From the NCBI RefSeq assembly GCF_042453785.1, contig NC_091668.1, positions 13,102,001 to 13,166,000 of the forward strand: a stretch of 64,000 bases of DNA, given 5' to 3'. This stretch comes from Malus domestica. Taxonomy: Eukaryota; Streptophyta; Magnoliopsida; Rosales; Rosaceae. Shown piece after piece: positions 12,027 to 24,266 of this stretch (the stretch's first letter is position 1; every line of letters begins with the position of its first letter). A program made the translations under genes and the position numbers. The notes below the pieces were generated by a model. It searched no databases and had not been told where the DNA came from. It saw only the letters and a program-made list of their open reading frames with translations.

Positions 12027-12560
12027 TCAAGGATCGTCAGGTTGACTGTTGCCACCATGAAGATCCAAGTTGGCTTCGTTCGAGCTGGTCTTTATGACTT
12101 GGTCATGTATAGAAAGGGTTTCCTTGGGCACAGGCATATGTTGTTGCTTGACCAAAGTGTTGTAACATGACCGTGCACTAAGTTGATCTCCTATAATGTA
12201 ACCATTGCCATAGGGGGTTGGAAATTTCATCAATAACATATGTGTGGATACCATGGCCTTGAGATCATTGATGCCTGTGTGCCCAAATATGACATTGTAT
12301 GCCATTAGGCAATCAACCACCAGGAAGTTAGTGATAATGGTAGCTGTGTAAGGGCCTATACCAATGGTGAAAGGTAAGTGTATGCTCCCTAAGGGTTGCA
12401 CGATATCACCAAAAAAGCTTATCAGAGGAGAAATCGAGCGATCGAGCAAGTGTTCAGCTACATTAAGTGCCCTGAAAACTTCAACAAACATGATATTGAC
12501 CGAAACCCCCATGTCTACCAGGATTCGTCGTACTTCAAAGTTGGCTATGTGAGCTTCCAC
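12027..12560 (-). pseudogene. Retroviral-type aspartic protease region of Tat pol
   Basis: The minus-strand frame contains RRILVDMGVSVNIMF, where the family reads VDTGSSVNI. The D-T-G active-site triad is D-M-G here. ADH- and GHTGINDLKAM-type downstream segments are present. The region continues toward RT after SQPDDP, with a stop at the gap near 12027. The frame is open for 177 codons, longer than its neighbours, but the active-site change suggests it is dead. Confidence 0.7.
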
Positions 12561-12626
12561 AATCAGTGGGTCATTGTGAGGGTAGATGATACCTCTTTCT
12601 TCCTCAGGGTAGAAACATATTGGATC

Positions 12627-14719
12627 CTAGTTAAGCTTTTGATACTTGCATCCCCTGATGTCTTCCACGTGAAACACTTGGTGACCAGGCCTTAAAGCTC
12701 GTTCGCTATTTTTCATGGCTCTGTTGAAAGATTCAGATATGGGTATGCCGCCGCTTATGGAATAAATCACATTCACTTGGCGTTGGTTATGGTTATCCCT
12801 TGAAGGATGAAGGATGAATTGATCAATTTCTCCTTCACGCGTCAAAGCTTCAATATGATCAGGAAGGGTGATACACTTCTCACTGTCATGGCCATTATAC
12901 TCGTGGTAGTAGCAAAATGTGCCCGTGTTATTCGTGGGCTTGTAACCCGACTGCCTAGGTATTGGCTTCGATATCAGGTGTGCTATGCTGGGGTAAATGG
13001 CCACGCATGTGGCGTTTAAAGGTGTGTATGTCTCATACCTCGGGGTAGGGCTATCCTGACACGTGCTTGGCCCACTGTGTTAACTGCCTAGGGGCGGGCA
13101 TTATCGTGGCAATACCCTTGGTTATCGCAATAGTGTTTCTTACTCCTTTTACTAAAATGAGACTGGTGAGGATAGAAATATTTCCTTTTGCTCTAAGGTT
13201 GATATGTCTGTTGACTTGGCGAAGTATTAAGTAAGGCAGGGGGAGGCATCACTGCCGTTTGGAAGGTCGAGGTCTTCTTATTTGGTTGGATCTGGCTTCC
13301 ATTCCCTACTTGCTGATAAGGGGTGGCTGTGAGGGGTTTCCCTTGATATGTCTTTACCTCAGCGGAGGCATAGTTGTAAGCTTGTGCCATCACCTCAGAG
13401 TAAGTCTTCCAAGTGTTGGCATTGATCATGTACTTGAAGAAACAATCACGTAGGCTTGCCGTGAAAGCTTTGAAGGCAATCTTATTGTCTGCCTCGGCAC
13501 AACGGGAATACTTATGGCTGAAGCGCCCAGCATACATACGTAATGACTCGTCTGGCTTCAAGGGAATAGTGTACAAGTCATCCGCAGAGTGAAAGCGATC
13601 GGTCTGGAAAATGTGTTGAGAAACAAACAGTTTCCTCAATTCCTTAAATGAGTCTACCGTCTTAGATGGAAGACAACAATACCAGTTTAGAGCTTCGCCA
13701 GAGAGGGTAGAGGGGAAGAGAATAATCGTTTTTCGTCGGTGCGCATCTGGTATGCCATTATGGACTCAAAGAGGTTAAGGTGTTCAATCGGGTCCTCATT
13801 TCCAGTACAGAGTTGCAAGCCAAGCTTCTGCTTTGTCTTTGCTTGGAAAGGGTGTCAAGGATCCTCCTTATAAGAGGGCCAGGCCTAGGTTGGTTCCAAT
13901 CAGGTATCTCATCTTGTCATTCGGCCTTCAAATTATTTACTTCCTTGAGGAGCTGTAGGACAAGAGGGTCCTGAGTGGAGTCATGTACCACTGGAGCTTT
14001 CTTTTGTAAATCTTCATCTCCTCTTGGAAGTAGGAAGGTTTGATCAAGAGCATGTGATTTTTCCCTGGACTCGTCATACTGACTTCCAAGGTATGTCTGT
14101 CGGAACATCTCTGAGTCCCCTATACCTTCGTGTTTCTCTAGGACTTATTGCCCCTTCCCTAAATTGGTAACCGGTCTGGGACATGGGAGATGACTGAGTC
14201 TTTCAAGGACCCTTGGGTCATTGATCTTCGAGCTTACATGGATGGGATTGTCTTGACGTTGCTTTAGGAAGTCTCGACAATCGCGAAAGACGGCTTTCGA
14301 TCCTTCCACTCATTCTGTAAGGAGATGCCTTCCTCCACTCCTCCTGCTTCGCGTCAAAGCAGCTGGGTTGAAAGAAGTCTCATGTTGGTCGCCATTTTGA
14401 TGAGTAGCTCACTCCTCAACGGGAATACCCATGTCGAGGGCAAATGACCCTCCGTGTTGGGGGCACCCAGTTGATGGTTGACTTCCACCGGGGTGATGAG
14501 CTCATGTGTTTTAGTATATCTAGCCTCGTTGAGCATTTCGAAGACCTTCTCATATTGCTTTTGGAGGATCTCATTCTTTATCACTATCTTGTTGTTCTGA
14601 GCCTCCAGCTCATCGACTTTAACCTGAAGAGAAAACTTCTTTTGTTCCTTCTTTCGTTGCTTCGCACCAGGTGCAAGAAGGGTGTCATTCTGTGTGTTGT
14701 GGCTTCCTTCACTCCCCAT
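12627..14719 (-). pseudogene. gag polyprotein of the Tat element, degenerate
   Basis: A likely start is the ATG at 14719 (MGSEGSHNTQND), followed by a basic coiled-coil stretch (QKKFSLQVKVDELEAQNN). Further pieces are LVLQLLKEVNNLKAE (near 13920-13960), the retrotransposon gag core 13639-13193 (RKLFVSQHIFQTDRFHSAD, DESLRMYAGRFSHKYSRC, LRDCFFKYMINANTW), and a zinc-knuckle-like CYYHEYNGHDSEKC at about 12900. Stops and frameshifts separate these pieces. Confidence 0.8.
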
Positions 14720-14806
14720 GTTGGAAATGGATGCCTGGTCAAAAAAGAGTGTATGAATGGTGGAAACCAGCTTAACAAAGCTGAAGATAGTGGGAATAAG
14801 TGTCGT

Positions 14807-14824
14807 TCCCAAAGACGGCGCCAA
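14807..14824 (-). other. Primer-binding site of the Tat element
   Basis: Just inside the 5' LTR the minus strand reads TTGGCGCCGTCTTTGGGAA. The TGGCGCCGT start matches the 3' end of plant tRNA-Asp as used by several plant Gypsy lineages. The remainder departs from a perfect tRNA match. Confidence 0.7.
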
Positions 14825-14825
14825 A

Positions 14826-15340
14826 TGTTGATACACAAAATCAGTGAGGACTTTGGTACAACAGAAAGTGTTAAGTTTGTGACCTTCGCTAAATTGCTCC
14901 GGTCACTAGTGTGGATAAGAATGCAAATGGATAGAGACAGGGAAGCAAACACAAGATGTACGTGGTTCACCCAGATTGGCTACGTTCATAGAGTAGAGGA
15001 GTTCTCATTAATTGTGAAAGGTTTACACAAGTACATTGGTTCAAGCTCTCCTTTAGTGAGTACTAGTGAATGATTTAGTACAAATGACATTAGGAAATAT
15101 TGTGAGAGAATGATCTCTATTTATAGAAGAGAGTTTCTAGTTTCATTCTGACATTGACACATGTCGTGTTGTGATTGGCTTCTAATGTTAACACGTGTCG
15201 TGCTATGATTGGCTTCTGATGTTGACACATGTCGCGCTGTGATTGGCCTCCTGGTTGGAGGGAAACTCTTCTGGGTCCTTGACGGTATAACGTTGACAGG
15301 TGCTCATTAGTTTCGGGATTGGTTAAGTATGGTACAAACA
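14826..15340 (-). repeat. 5' LTR of the Tat element
   Basis: This is a 515-bp partner of 2112-2626, without gaps. The TATA-like CTATAAATAG is at 15117-15126 on the minus strand. GCATG follows at 15341-15345. Confidence 0.9.
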
Positions 15341-16599
15341 GCATGAATATGTAATTTTTATTTAATTGCTTATGATTGATTGCATGCACACTTTGAATTA
15401 TTGATCACTTTTTTTTTAAACTATCTAATTGTCTTGATGACTGGCCACCATTAGGATGTTTAGACAAGTAATTGGATGCAATTCGGTCGAAATATCACCG
15501 GAGGATTGAGTATTGCTTCTTGTGATTAATAATTGTAATTTCATCTAAGGTGAACATCACGTTCTTAGGGGTTGCATGGTTCTTCAAAAGGTTTTCATAA
15601 AACTTAATGAGTCTTGCATGTTCATATTTGATCTGAATATCATGGACGGATTGCATGTTAGATACACGTTCTTGCTTTAATATCACGAGGAGAATGTATA
15701 TTAGGAAAACCTAACCTTCGAAGTGGCATGTGTAAATCATAAGTAATTGGTATAAATTCATAGGATTGATAGGTGATGGTGGAACCCTAGTGCCTTTATA
15801 AATTGGTATTTAAAACCCTTTTCTTTGATTATATTAGTTTTTTGTTTAAAATTCGTTTTTAATGTTACCTAATCTCAAACTCTCTTTTCTCAAGTTTTGA
15901 TTCTAAGTATTTAATTAGGAATTGTTTCTACACAAATTATCCAAATAGTCCTTGAGGAAAACGACCTTGCATGAGCATCTATACTACAACATCCTTGTAT
16001 TCTTGAAAGTATTTCATGTGATTTTGACCTTATTTGCATAGACGTTAAAATTCCTATCAAGACCCTACCGTTGATCTTTGACTGACGGTTGACTTTTGGT
16101 CAATGGGTCTCAAGTCATTCTAGAACGTCATTGGGATGTGTTTTATGTAGGTTATGTGTTCTATTGATAAGAGTTCTAAGACGTGATTGAATAATTGTCC
16201 TAGGATTGAATAATTGTTCTAGGTGAGGATTGTTCGTGACATCTCGATGTTCGTGCTAGGAAGTCGTAGCTCAGACCTTAAGTGAGTGGGTATTTTCCTT
16301 TTTATCATATGTATATCATTGATAATTCCACAAACGGTTTTAAATTGATTTATGCATTTTATGCCATGTCATATATATATATATATATATATTTGCATAT
16401 TCTAAAATACTATGATATGGTTGAGTTTTAGATTGCATTATGGTATAACCATATGCATATTACCTACATATCAATGTTGTGAATGCCTTGAAGTGCCAAG
16501 GTGAACGCGGGACGTACAGGTAAGTTCAGGTGAGTTTATAGTGTTATTTGAAATGATTGATTGATGGCATGACTATATTTATGTTTTATGCAACTTCGA

Positions 16600-16815
16600 C
16601 ACTGTCATACAGGTTGTAATGATAGGCAACTCCGACACTGTTGTACAGGTTGCAATGACAGGCAACTCCGACATTGTTGTACATGTTGCAATGATAGGCA
16701 ACTCCGACATTGTTGTACATGTTGCAATAATAGGAAACTCCGGCACTGTCGTTCAGGTTGCAATAATAGGTAACTCCGACACTGTCGTACAGGTTGCATT
16801 AGGCAACTCCGAATC
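16600..16815. repeat. 36-bp tandem repeat array inside the outer LTR
   Basis: GGCAACTCCGACACTGTTGT starts units at 16625, 16661, 16697 and (variant) 16733, with partial units on both sides. The period is a multiple of three, so open frames appear on both strands (repeated CCTGCNDRQLRH- or IGNSDTVVQVA-like peptides). These are not genes. Confidence 0.85.
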
Positions 16816-17420
16816 ATTTGTTATCATAGATTGATTTATGAGTAGTACAGGTTGCGTTAGGCAACTCTGACTCATAGGTTACTATAGATTGATGAGCACT
16901 TGATTTATTATGATATTGCCGATATGTAGTGATTGGAATATTCTTGGATTTACTGTTGATTTACATTTGATTTCATACTTATATGTAGTATGATTTCCTG
17001 GACCCTATACAGGTATTACAGGGAGGGATTATATCTTTTAGAAGGTCTTTATTAAAGCTTTATTTTCAAACCCACTCACTCTTGTTTTTATCCCTCCAAG
17101 TTCTAGAAGTAGAGTTTTCGTATCGATGAGGATTCGTGGAAAAACTTGGTATTGGAGATTACCTTCGATGGTATGATTTTCAATCCACTCTACTGTACTT
17201 TACTTATGTTTTGACGTCACGTGTGAAATGGGTTCATTCCCGCTCACAACGCACTCTCATATTTAGGCATTTTTAGGTTTAAATTTATTCACATTTTCCA
17301 CATCACTACACTTTATGGCTTCGTCACCTTCCAGGTGTCAGCCAACACAGCTCGATTCGGAGCCTTAGTGGACAATCCGGGTCGGGGTGTGTCAGTGGAC
17401 CCCACAACCAATCCCCATTT

Positions 17421-18380
17421 TTTTTTTTGAAACAAAGGTACGATATTCATTAAGCAAGAGTAGAATACGTACAAACTGAGGATAGTGTGCATAATAGGCC
17501 TCGATAAAAACCTTATCAGGGCTTTCAACCCAGTCTAAGGAAAAGAGAGTCCCACACAATAGAAAACCTATCCTCAAATTAACAATTTATAAACTTACAA
17601 ACCATCCTCAAATAAAATATCTTGAATTAAATATGGTGGCTCCTTAAACCACAACACCTTCTGATCACAGCTAATCCCCATTCGAGCTAACTAGTGTGTC
17701 GCCGAGTTGCCTTCGTACGGAGTATGATTGACCATAGAATCCGACCAACTTGCCATGAACCACTTTAAATCATTTATTATTGGTCCAAACCCCGAGCAAT
17801 CCGTTCCTTGCCCCTTCATGGCCGCTAAAACCAATGTGGCATCACCTTCAAAGATAACCTTTAGCCCCTCAGGGAAATGGTGTCTTGCCAACACCATTGT
17901 TTGGCGAGCTGTAGTGAGCACTATGCGTAGTGCAGATTGTGGGCTCACAATGGGATCGGCGGCAGCAGCTAGAAACTCCCCCAGATGGTTAAGCAACACC
18001 ACCCCATAACCACCCCGTCGACCACTTTGATTCCAGGCCCCATCAAAATTACACTTAACCCACCCCTCATTTGGCTTTCTCCACTTTTGCAACTCTGGGG
18101 CAGCCCTCATTACTACTGGCTTATGCCATTTATGAAATTCCTACATCCATCCTTCTGTTCGAAGCATAATTTCTTGCAGGTGTATCACCTTGCCTTCCCA
18201 AAGAACCTCATTCCTATGATTCCATAATGCCCAAATCATCATCAAACAAAATTCAAACCTAACAGTTGATACCTGTAGTTTTAAATTTGCTAACCATTGG
18301 ATGAGAGATAAACGTTCATTGTCATCCACCCTTAGGCCATGGCTGCGAAACCATGATGCGAAAATTAACTTAACACACAA
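17421..18380 (-). pseudogene. 3' end of an L1-type LINE (zf-RVT and RNase H-like), 5'-truncated
   Basis: On the minus strand, 18380-18141 encodes a stretch like the region after plant LINE reverse transcriptase (MIWALWNHRNEVLWEG). Then 18110-17691 encodes an RNase H-like domain (GWVKCNFDGAWN, GYGVVLLNHLGEFLAAA, VIFEGDATLVL), where the normal ending is interrupted. The element ends in a poly-A on the minus strand (T-run at 17421-17430). A frameshift separates the two parts. Related host-annotated 'putative ribonuclease H' proteins derive from the same elements. Confidence 0.75.
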
Positions 18381-18399
18381 ATTAAACCCTCTTTTGACA

Positions 18400-18760
18400 A
18401 TTGTAGTATATATGTAAGTAGGGATCGTTCTTAAACCGGGGATTAAGAGGGATTGCTAAAACACTCTAAACTGACTCAAAGATACAAAAACAAACTAAAA
18501 ACGTAAAGATTCAAAACAAGTTCACAAGACTCAAAATAAGCTAAAAACACTCAAAACTGCCTAAAAACACAAACTAGGCAGTTTCTGACACTAAACACAA
18601 TTTTGGACGAAAATTGGTTTTATCTTAACTCAAAACACTTAAAAACACAACTAGGACAGATTCTAACTAATTAGACACTCTAAAGTAAAGGGGGATTTGG
18701 TAATGGGACACTGAAGATGATGATAGCGACGATAGTGAAAGTTATTTTAGTTCAGATGAG
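18400..18760. repeat. LTR-retrotransposon-like non-coding remnant
   Basis: The stretch 'AGGGATCGTTCTTAAACC' followed by an A/C-rich tract with CTCAAAA repeats resembles the non-coding inner region of plant Gypsy elements; compare the style of 60260-60300. No ends were found. Confidence 0.35.
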
Positions 18761-18869
18761 GATTAATATTAATGTAATATAATTTTGAATTGCTTTGTAA
18801 ATTAAATGCAATTGTATTTATCATAAAATAATTTTAATGAAATATATGTAATTTTATGTATTTATTTAA

Positions 18870-19013
18870 AGGAGTTTTAACAAAATACTCCCGGTACTAT
18901 TCACTTTTAACAAAAAACCATATTTTTACCTTTAACTGGCACTATTCACTATACCTTTAAAAAGGGCTTTACATTAAAAGAGAAGATTTTTTGAATTTTT
19001 CGTTAGTTTACCT
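18870..19013. mobile_element. Mutator-like MITE, copy 1
   Basis: This is a diverged member of the family also at 49534, 54364 and 55429. Shared parts are GGTACTATTCACTTT and AAAGGGCTTT...TTAGTTT. It is flanked by TTTATTTAA at about 18861-18869 and 19014-19022, a 9-bp duplication. Confidence 0.6.
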
Positions 19014-20808
19014 TTTATTTAATGCCGGGTTTTCCAAAAAATTTCAATTTTTTTTTAATTCAAGCCCTTGCGCGACGAAATATATAAGTTCAGACACTCA
19101 TGTAAGGGTTTTAATTTATGCGGGGACACCATAACAAATTCATTTTTTTCCTAAAAATATTTTTAGGAAAAAGTTCGAATTTTTTTAAGTAATACACATT
19201 CTTGCGCGATGAATACAAATAAATCGTCACACAAAGCCTACTCGCGCGACAAGTATCCCTGTTTCGTCATGCAATATCTAATATTTGGCGCATTGTTAAA
19301 TTTTTCTTCAAAATTTAAAAAAAACGCACGACGAATATATGGTTTGCGTGGCAAAGTTTTGCTTCACGTGTAAGGAAAAGCGACGAGTGCACGACGAAGA
19401 CTGCGTCGCACAAAGTTGTTCGTTTTAATTATTTTTGAATTATTATTTCAATTTTAATTTTATTTCATTTTTAATTTTGTAGATGTCTCACCTTATATCT
19501 ACCCGGAGTGATGCGAGTAGTGGGTCCCCCACACCTCCTCCACCACCTCCTACTGTGTGAAGCGTTTCACCAACAGTGGAGCATCCAGTGGTTGCGTCAG
19601 GAAGACTCGACGTGGCATAGGTGCTGGCATCATCGATAACTTCGATGGCGCTTCCGCCTAGTGCACGTCGTACTCACCGGCGTGCCTAGGCTCCCGACAC
19701 GTCCAAACAAAATGAAGCTTTTTGCTACTTTAACAAAAAAATATGGAGAAGAAAAATCTGAACCTAGCTAAATGACTCGTTAAATATATTTACAAAACTT
19801 GATTTTTATCTTTAAAAATATGAGTTTTAGATTATAACCTTGAGTAAGATTTAAATCTAATTTTCGTCCCTTATAAAATTGTTCACAATGTTGCTTGACT
19901 GTGCTTTATTATTTGTTATTGTTTGTAGGTTTTGGGAAATGGTATAAATGTTGGGGAGGTTTTGCCGAAATTTCGTAAATTTTTAATTGTATGTTTGACG
20001 CTTGTTTTTTTTTGTTTTTTTTTTTTTTTGCAGCTAAGAAAAACACCTGGGGACCCTGCCAACAACCGAAGACGGGGCAGGTCACCTGAGTGACAAACGA
20101 TCCTATACGATGAAAGGCATCAAGATGCACCTATAGCGAAGTAGCATAGTGCATCAGTGCACGACGTGGGACATGTTGTTAGGTCCAAGTGCCCTATGTT
20201 GTGGAAATCATGGCTCGAGATCCTAGTGGAAACGAAGACCCTGGTCCGTAACTATTTATCGGTAAGTTCGTAACTTTGTTTTATTCAATTATATATCAAG
20301 TTCATATTTTTATATTATTTTTTTTCAACTTTAACTTTAATTTTATTTTTGGTTTTTTTATTATTTTAATTTAATACTCAGTAAATTGTAGACAAATTAC
20401 AATTTTGACGACATAAACGAGTCGATGGACAGCTACCTAGACAGGTTGTTTTACAAGCGATACAAGCAGTGGAAGAGCGACCTCCATAAACATTTTGAGT
20501 TGTTTGATGATCCAGCGATCGCTCTAGAGGAGGGTTGCTCGCTGAAGTTGGAGGATCGGCCGGACGAGTGGGCGTGGCTATATGGCCATTTTCAGGGGCC
20601 CGCCTATGTGGTACGTTTTTATATATGTATTACTTATTTAATTTTAATTTTTTTTAAATTATTGCTACTTTAGGTTATGCGTTTGTTTCATTTTCTTTAA
20701 ATATTACACTAATACATTTATTTTATATTCACAGAAGAAGGCGAATGCGAACAAGATCAACCAAGAGAAGAAGACGTTTTTATATATGTATTACTTATTT
20801 AATTTTAA

Positions 20809-23800
20809 TGGGAGGGCATCAGGTAGTCGACAGCCGGCACTCCATGATCACGTCGAATCCTTATGAAAATGAATTCAGAACAAAATTGCGCTAAAGCTAG
20901 GGCGTCACCCGTAAGTGGCGCGCTGTGTGGCCCGAGCACAGTGATAAGTGAGCAAGGGTCGCTGTATCTCCATCGGCACCCGGATGCAGTGTTAAATGAG
21001 CAAGGGGGCCATAGAAACTTCTTTTCGAACGACTCCACTCAAAGTTGTTTGGGAGCATATGCTCCTATCAACTTTACACGGGACACACAAAAGAAGTACT
21101 TTGATCCTATTAGACGGGGGAGGGTGAAGAAGCTAGGACAGAAGGGTAGAGTTCAAGAGAGTAAAATGCGTTTAGGAACGTGGAATATAGGAACCTTAAC
21201 GGGAAAATCTATGGAAGTAGTGGAAGTTATGGTGAGGAGAAGGATAAATACTATGTGCCTACAAGAAACTAAGTGGGTTGGTAGTAAGGCAAAGGATCTA
21301 GAAAACTCAGGGTTTAAACTTTGGTATTCGGGCACAAATAGAACGAGAAACGGTGTTGGCATTATCGTGGACAAGACCTTGACACAAGATGTTGTAGATG
21401 TCAAGAGGGTAGGAGATAGAATCATGGCAATCAAGATTGTAATAGGACAAGAACTTATCAATGTGATTAGTGCGTACGCACCTCAAGTAGGGTTGGATAC
21501 AAGTTCGAAGGAGAAATTTTGGGAAGACCTTGGAGACTTGGTGCAAGGAATTGCTCAGACGGAGAAGTTATTTATAGGAGGAGATTTAAATGGACACGTG
21601 GGCAGGGAGATAGGCAACTATGGAGGTTTTCATGGTGGCCATGGTTTTGGGGAGAGAAACGAGGATGGGGAAGCTATCTTGGATTTTGCAATGGCATATG
21701 ATCTCTTCTTAGCCAACACCTTCTTTAAGAAGAGAGAAGAACATGTGATCACCTACAAGAGTGGGTCGTCAAAAACACAAATAGATTTTCTTCTAATGAG
21801 GAAAGGGGATCGTATAACTTGTAAGGATTGCAAAGTTATACCAGGAGAGAGCGTGGCTAATCAACATCGCTTGTTGGTGATGGATGTACATATCAAAAGA
21901 GTGAGACAAAAGAACAAGACTTGGAAGTGTCCAATGACTAGATGGTGGAATCTAAAAGAAGAAAAACAAGCCATTTTCAAAGAGAAAGTAATCACCCAGT
22001 GTGTGTGGGATAGAGATGGGGAAGCTAGCCAAATGTGGGATTCCATGGCTAGTTGTATCCGAAAAGTAGCAAAAGAGGTATTAGGAAAGTCCAAGGGCTT
22101 TGCCCCACACCAAAATGAATCTTGGTGGTGGAATGAGGAGGTACAAACAAAGGTGAAGGCTAAGAAGGAATGTTGTAAAGCCTTATACAAGGATAGGACT
22201 AATGAAAATGGTGAAAGGTATAGAAAAGCGAAGCAAGAGGCGAAGAAAGCTGTGAGAGAAGCTAAGTTAGCGGTTTACGACGATATGTATAAACGACTAG
22301 ATACCAAAGAAGGAGAGTTGGATATCTATAAACTAGCTAGAGCAAGGGAAAAGAAGACAAGGGACCTAAACCAAGTGAGGTGCATCAAGGATGAGGATGG
22401 AAAGGTTCTTGCTACAGAGAACGCGGTTAAAGACAGATGGAAAGGTTATTTTCATAATTTTTTCAATGAAGGACATGAAATGAGTGTTTCTTTAGGGGAG
22501 TTGAGTAACTCAAAAGAGTGTAGAAACTACTCTTTTTATCGTCGAATTCGGAAGGAAGAAGTGGTTGTAGCTTTGAAGAAGATGAAGCATAGAAAAGCAA
22601 TAGGCCCAGACGATATACCAATCGAAGTGTGGAAAGTTTTGGGAGAGACAGGTATAACATGGCTCACTGACCTTTTCAATAGGATTTTGAAAACGAAGAA
22701 GATGCCAAATGAGTGGCGAACGAGCACTTTGGTGCCTATCTACAAGAATAAGGGCGACGTACAAAATTGCATGAACTATAGGGGTATTAAGCTAATGAGT
22801 CATACAATGAAGCTCTGGGAGAGAGTCATTGAGCATAGATTGAGGCAAGAGACACGGGTCTCGGACAACCAATTCGGGTTCATGCCAGGGCACTCAACCA
22901 TGGAGGCAATCTATCTCTTACGAAGATTGATGGAAAGATATAGAGATGGGAAAAAGGATTTACACATGGTCTTTATAGATTTGGAGAAAGCGTATGATAG
23001 GGTCCCAAGAGACATTCTTTGGAGGATTTTAGAGAAGAAATGAGTACGAATAGCATATATCCAAGCTATAAAGGATATGTATGAAGGAGCAAAGACTGCC
23101 GTAAGAACTCATGAAGGACAAACTGAAAGCTTTCCCATAACTGTAGGATTACATCAAGGCTCATCCTTAAGTCCTTACCTTTTTGCGTTGGTAATGGATG
23201 AGTTAACAGGACATATTCAAGATGATATTCCTTGGTGTATGCTTTTCGCAGATGATATAGTGTTGATAGATGAAACTCAGGAAGGGGTAAATGCAAAGCT
23301 TAACCTTTGGAGAGAAGAGTTGGAATCTAAAGGTCTTCGCCTAAGCCGATCAAAGACAGAATATATGGAGTGCAAGTTCAGTGCAAATGGAGGTCAAAAC
23401 GAGTTAGGGGTGAGGATCGGAGATCAAGAAATACCAAAGAGCGACCGTTTTCGTTACTTAGGATCTATCTTGCAAAAGAACGGAGAATTAGATGGAGATC
23501 TCAACCATAGAATACAAGCTGGATGGATGAAGTGGAAGAGTGCATCCGGCGTGTTGTGTGACCGCCGTATGCCACTGAAGCTCAAGGGAAAATTTTATAG
23601 GACGGCAATAAGGCCGGCGATGCTGTATGGCACAGAATGTTGGGCGGTGAAGCATCAACACGTACACAAAATGGGTGTAGCGGAGATGAGGATGCTTCGT
23701 TGGATGTGTGGGCACACGAGAAAGGATAAGATTAGGAATGAGGATATCCGGGGTAAAGTAGGAGTAGCCGAAATTGAAGGAAAGATGAGAGAAAATCGGT

Positions 23801-24021
23801 TACGGTGGTTTGGACATGTGCAAAGAAGGCCTACTGACGCTCCGATTAGAAGATGCGACTATGGGACAGAGGTTCAGGGCCGAAGGGGTAGAGGAAGACC
23901 TAGGAAAACTTTGGAAGAGACTCTAAGAAAAGACTTAGAGTACTTGGATCTAACGAAGGACATGACACAGGACCGAGCACAATGGCGTTCAAAGATTCAT
24001 ATAGCCGATCCCACTCAATGA
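20809..24021 (+). pseudogene. RTE-clade LINE, endonuclease-reverse transcriptase ORF with one stop
   Basis: The frame opens at 20863 and runs 726 codons to a TGA at 23041-23043, then continues in the same frame to 24021. An endonuclease domain starts near codon 102 ([53 protein letters not shown]). A connector is followed by reverse transcriptase ([75 protein letters not shown]) and the RTE C-terminal segment ([40 protein letters not shown]). The domain order and lack of a separate RNase H fit the RTE clade. The stop lies where relatives have Gly, so this copy is otherwise nearly intact. Its own 3' tail is missing at 24021. Confidence 0.85.
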
Positions 24022-24266
24022 CCTGGATTTTCCAAGTCTCCAACCGAGAAGTTTTCCTCACTCAGGAAATTAAGGGAACACTACCTCAACCTACATGCTC
24101 CACTCACAAAGCTTCAACAAAAAAAATTCAAAGAACTTAGCGAAGAAGGCTTTGGTGTATTTAACACAATACGTTGAAATGAAGGAAAGCTTATTTATTG
24201 ATATCCCCGATAAGCTACAAATATGTACATATACATAAGTCAAAATAAACAAACAAGAGGGAGCCT

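Larger units (their letters stand above)
2112..15340 (-). mobile_element. Tat-lineage Ty3/Gypsy retrotransposon, structurally complete
   Basis: Two 515-bp LTRs (2112-2626 and 14826-15340) begin TGTTGAT and end AAACA, and the element is flanked by GCATG on both sides (2107-2111 and 15341-15345). The coding strand is minus. The order is 5' LTR, primer-binding site, gag, protease, reverse transcriptase, RNase H, a second archaeal-type RNase H, integrase, a 6-kb non-coding and repeat-rich 3' region, polypurine tract and 3' LTR. The second RNase H and the long 3' region with antisense ORF and tandem repeats are hallmarks of the Tat (Ogre/Retand) clade. All ORFs carry stops or frameshifts. By eye the LTRs differ at about 34 of 515 positions with no gaps, so insertion is moderately old. 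Confidence 0.9.
1363..16059 (+). mobile_element. Solo LTR of a long-LTR retrotransposon, split by the Tat element
   Basis: The two parts are 1363-2111 and 15346-16059, about 1.46 kb when joined. The ends are TGATAAGT and CCTATCA, flanked by the 5-bp repeat AGACC (1358-1362 and 16060-16064). The same LTR occurs inverted and uninterrupted at 60186-61626, where it is followed by a polypurine tract. That identifies this copy as an LTR and fixes its ends. No internal region is present, so it is a solo LTR left by LTR-LTR recombination. Confidence 0.8.
72..17394 (+). mobile_element. Outer LTR (probably solo), Gypsy-like, split by a nested insertion
   Basis: The left end reads TGTGACAACCCGTCCC and the right end reads CGGGTCGGGGTGTGTCA, so the element has TG...CA termini. 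It is flanked by the 5-bp direct repeat GTGGA (67-71 and 17395-17399). Removing the nested material (1363-16064) leaves about 2.6 kb with no gag or pol and no second copy of the left terminus. This fits a long solo LTR better than a complete element. The left part (72-1357) repeats short blocks around 'TTGGATCGT' near 1080 and 1245. The right part carries a 36-bp tandem array. Strand is nominal, because no primer-binding site is present. Confidence 0.7.

Noticed and set aside
16588..16834. Regularly spaced repeats that resemble a CRISPR-like array
   Set aside because: Units are directly tandem (36 bp) without spacers, and the context is a plant LTR.
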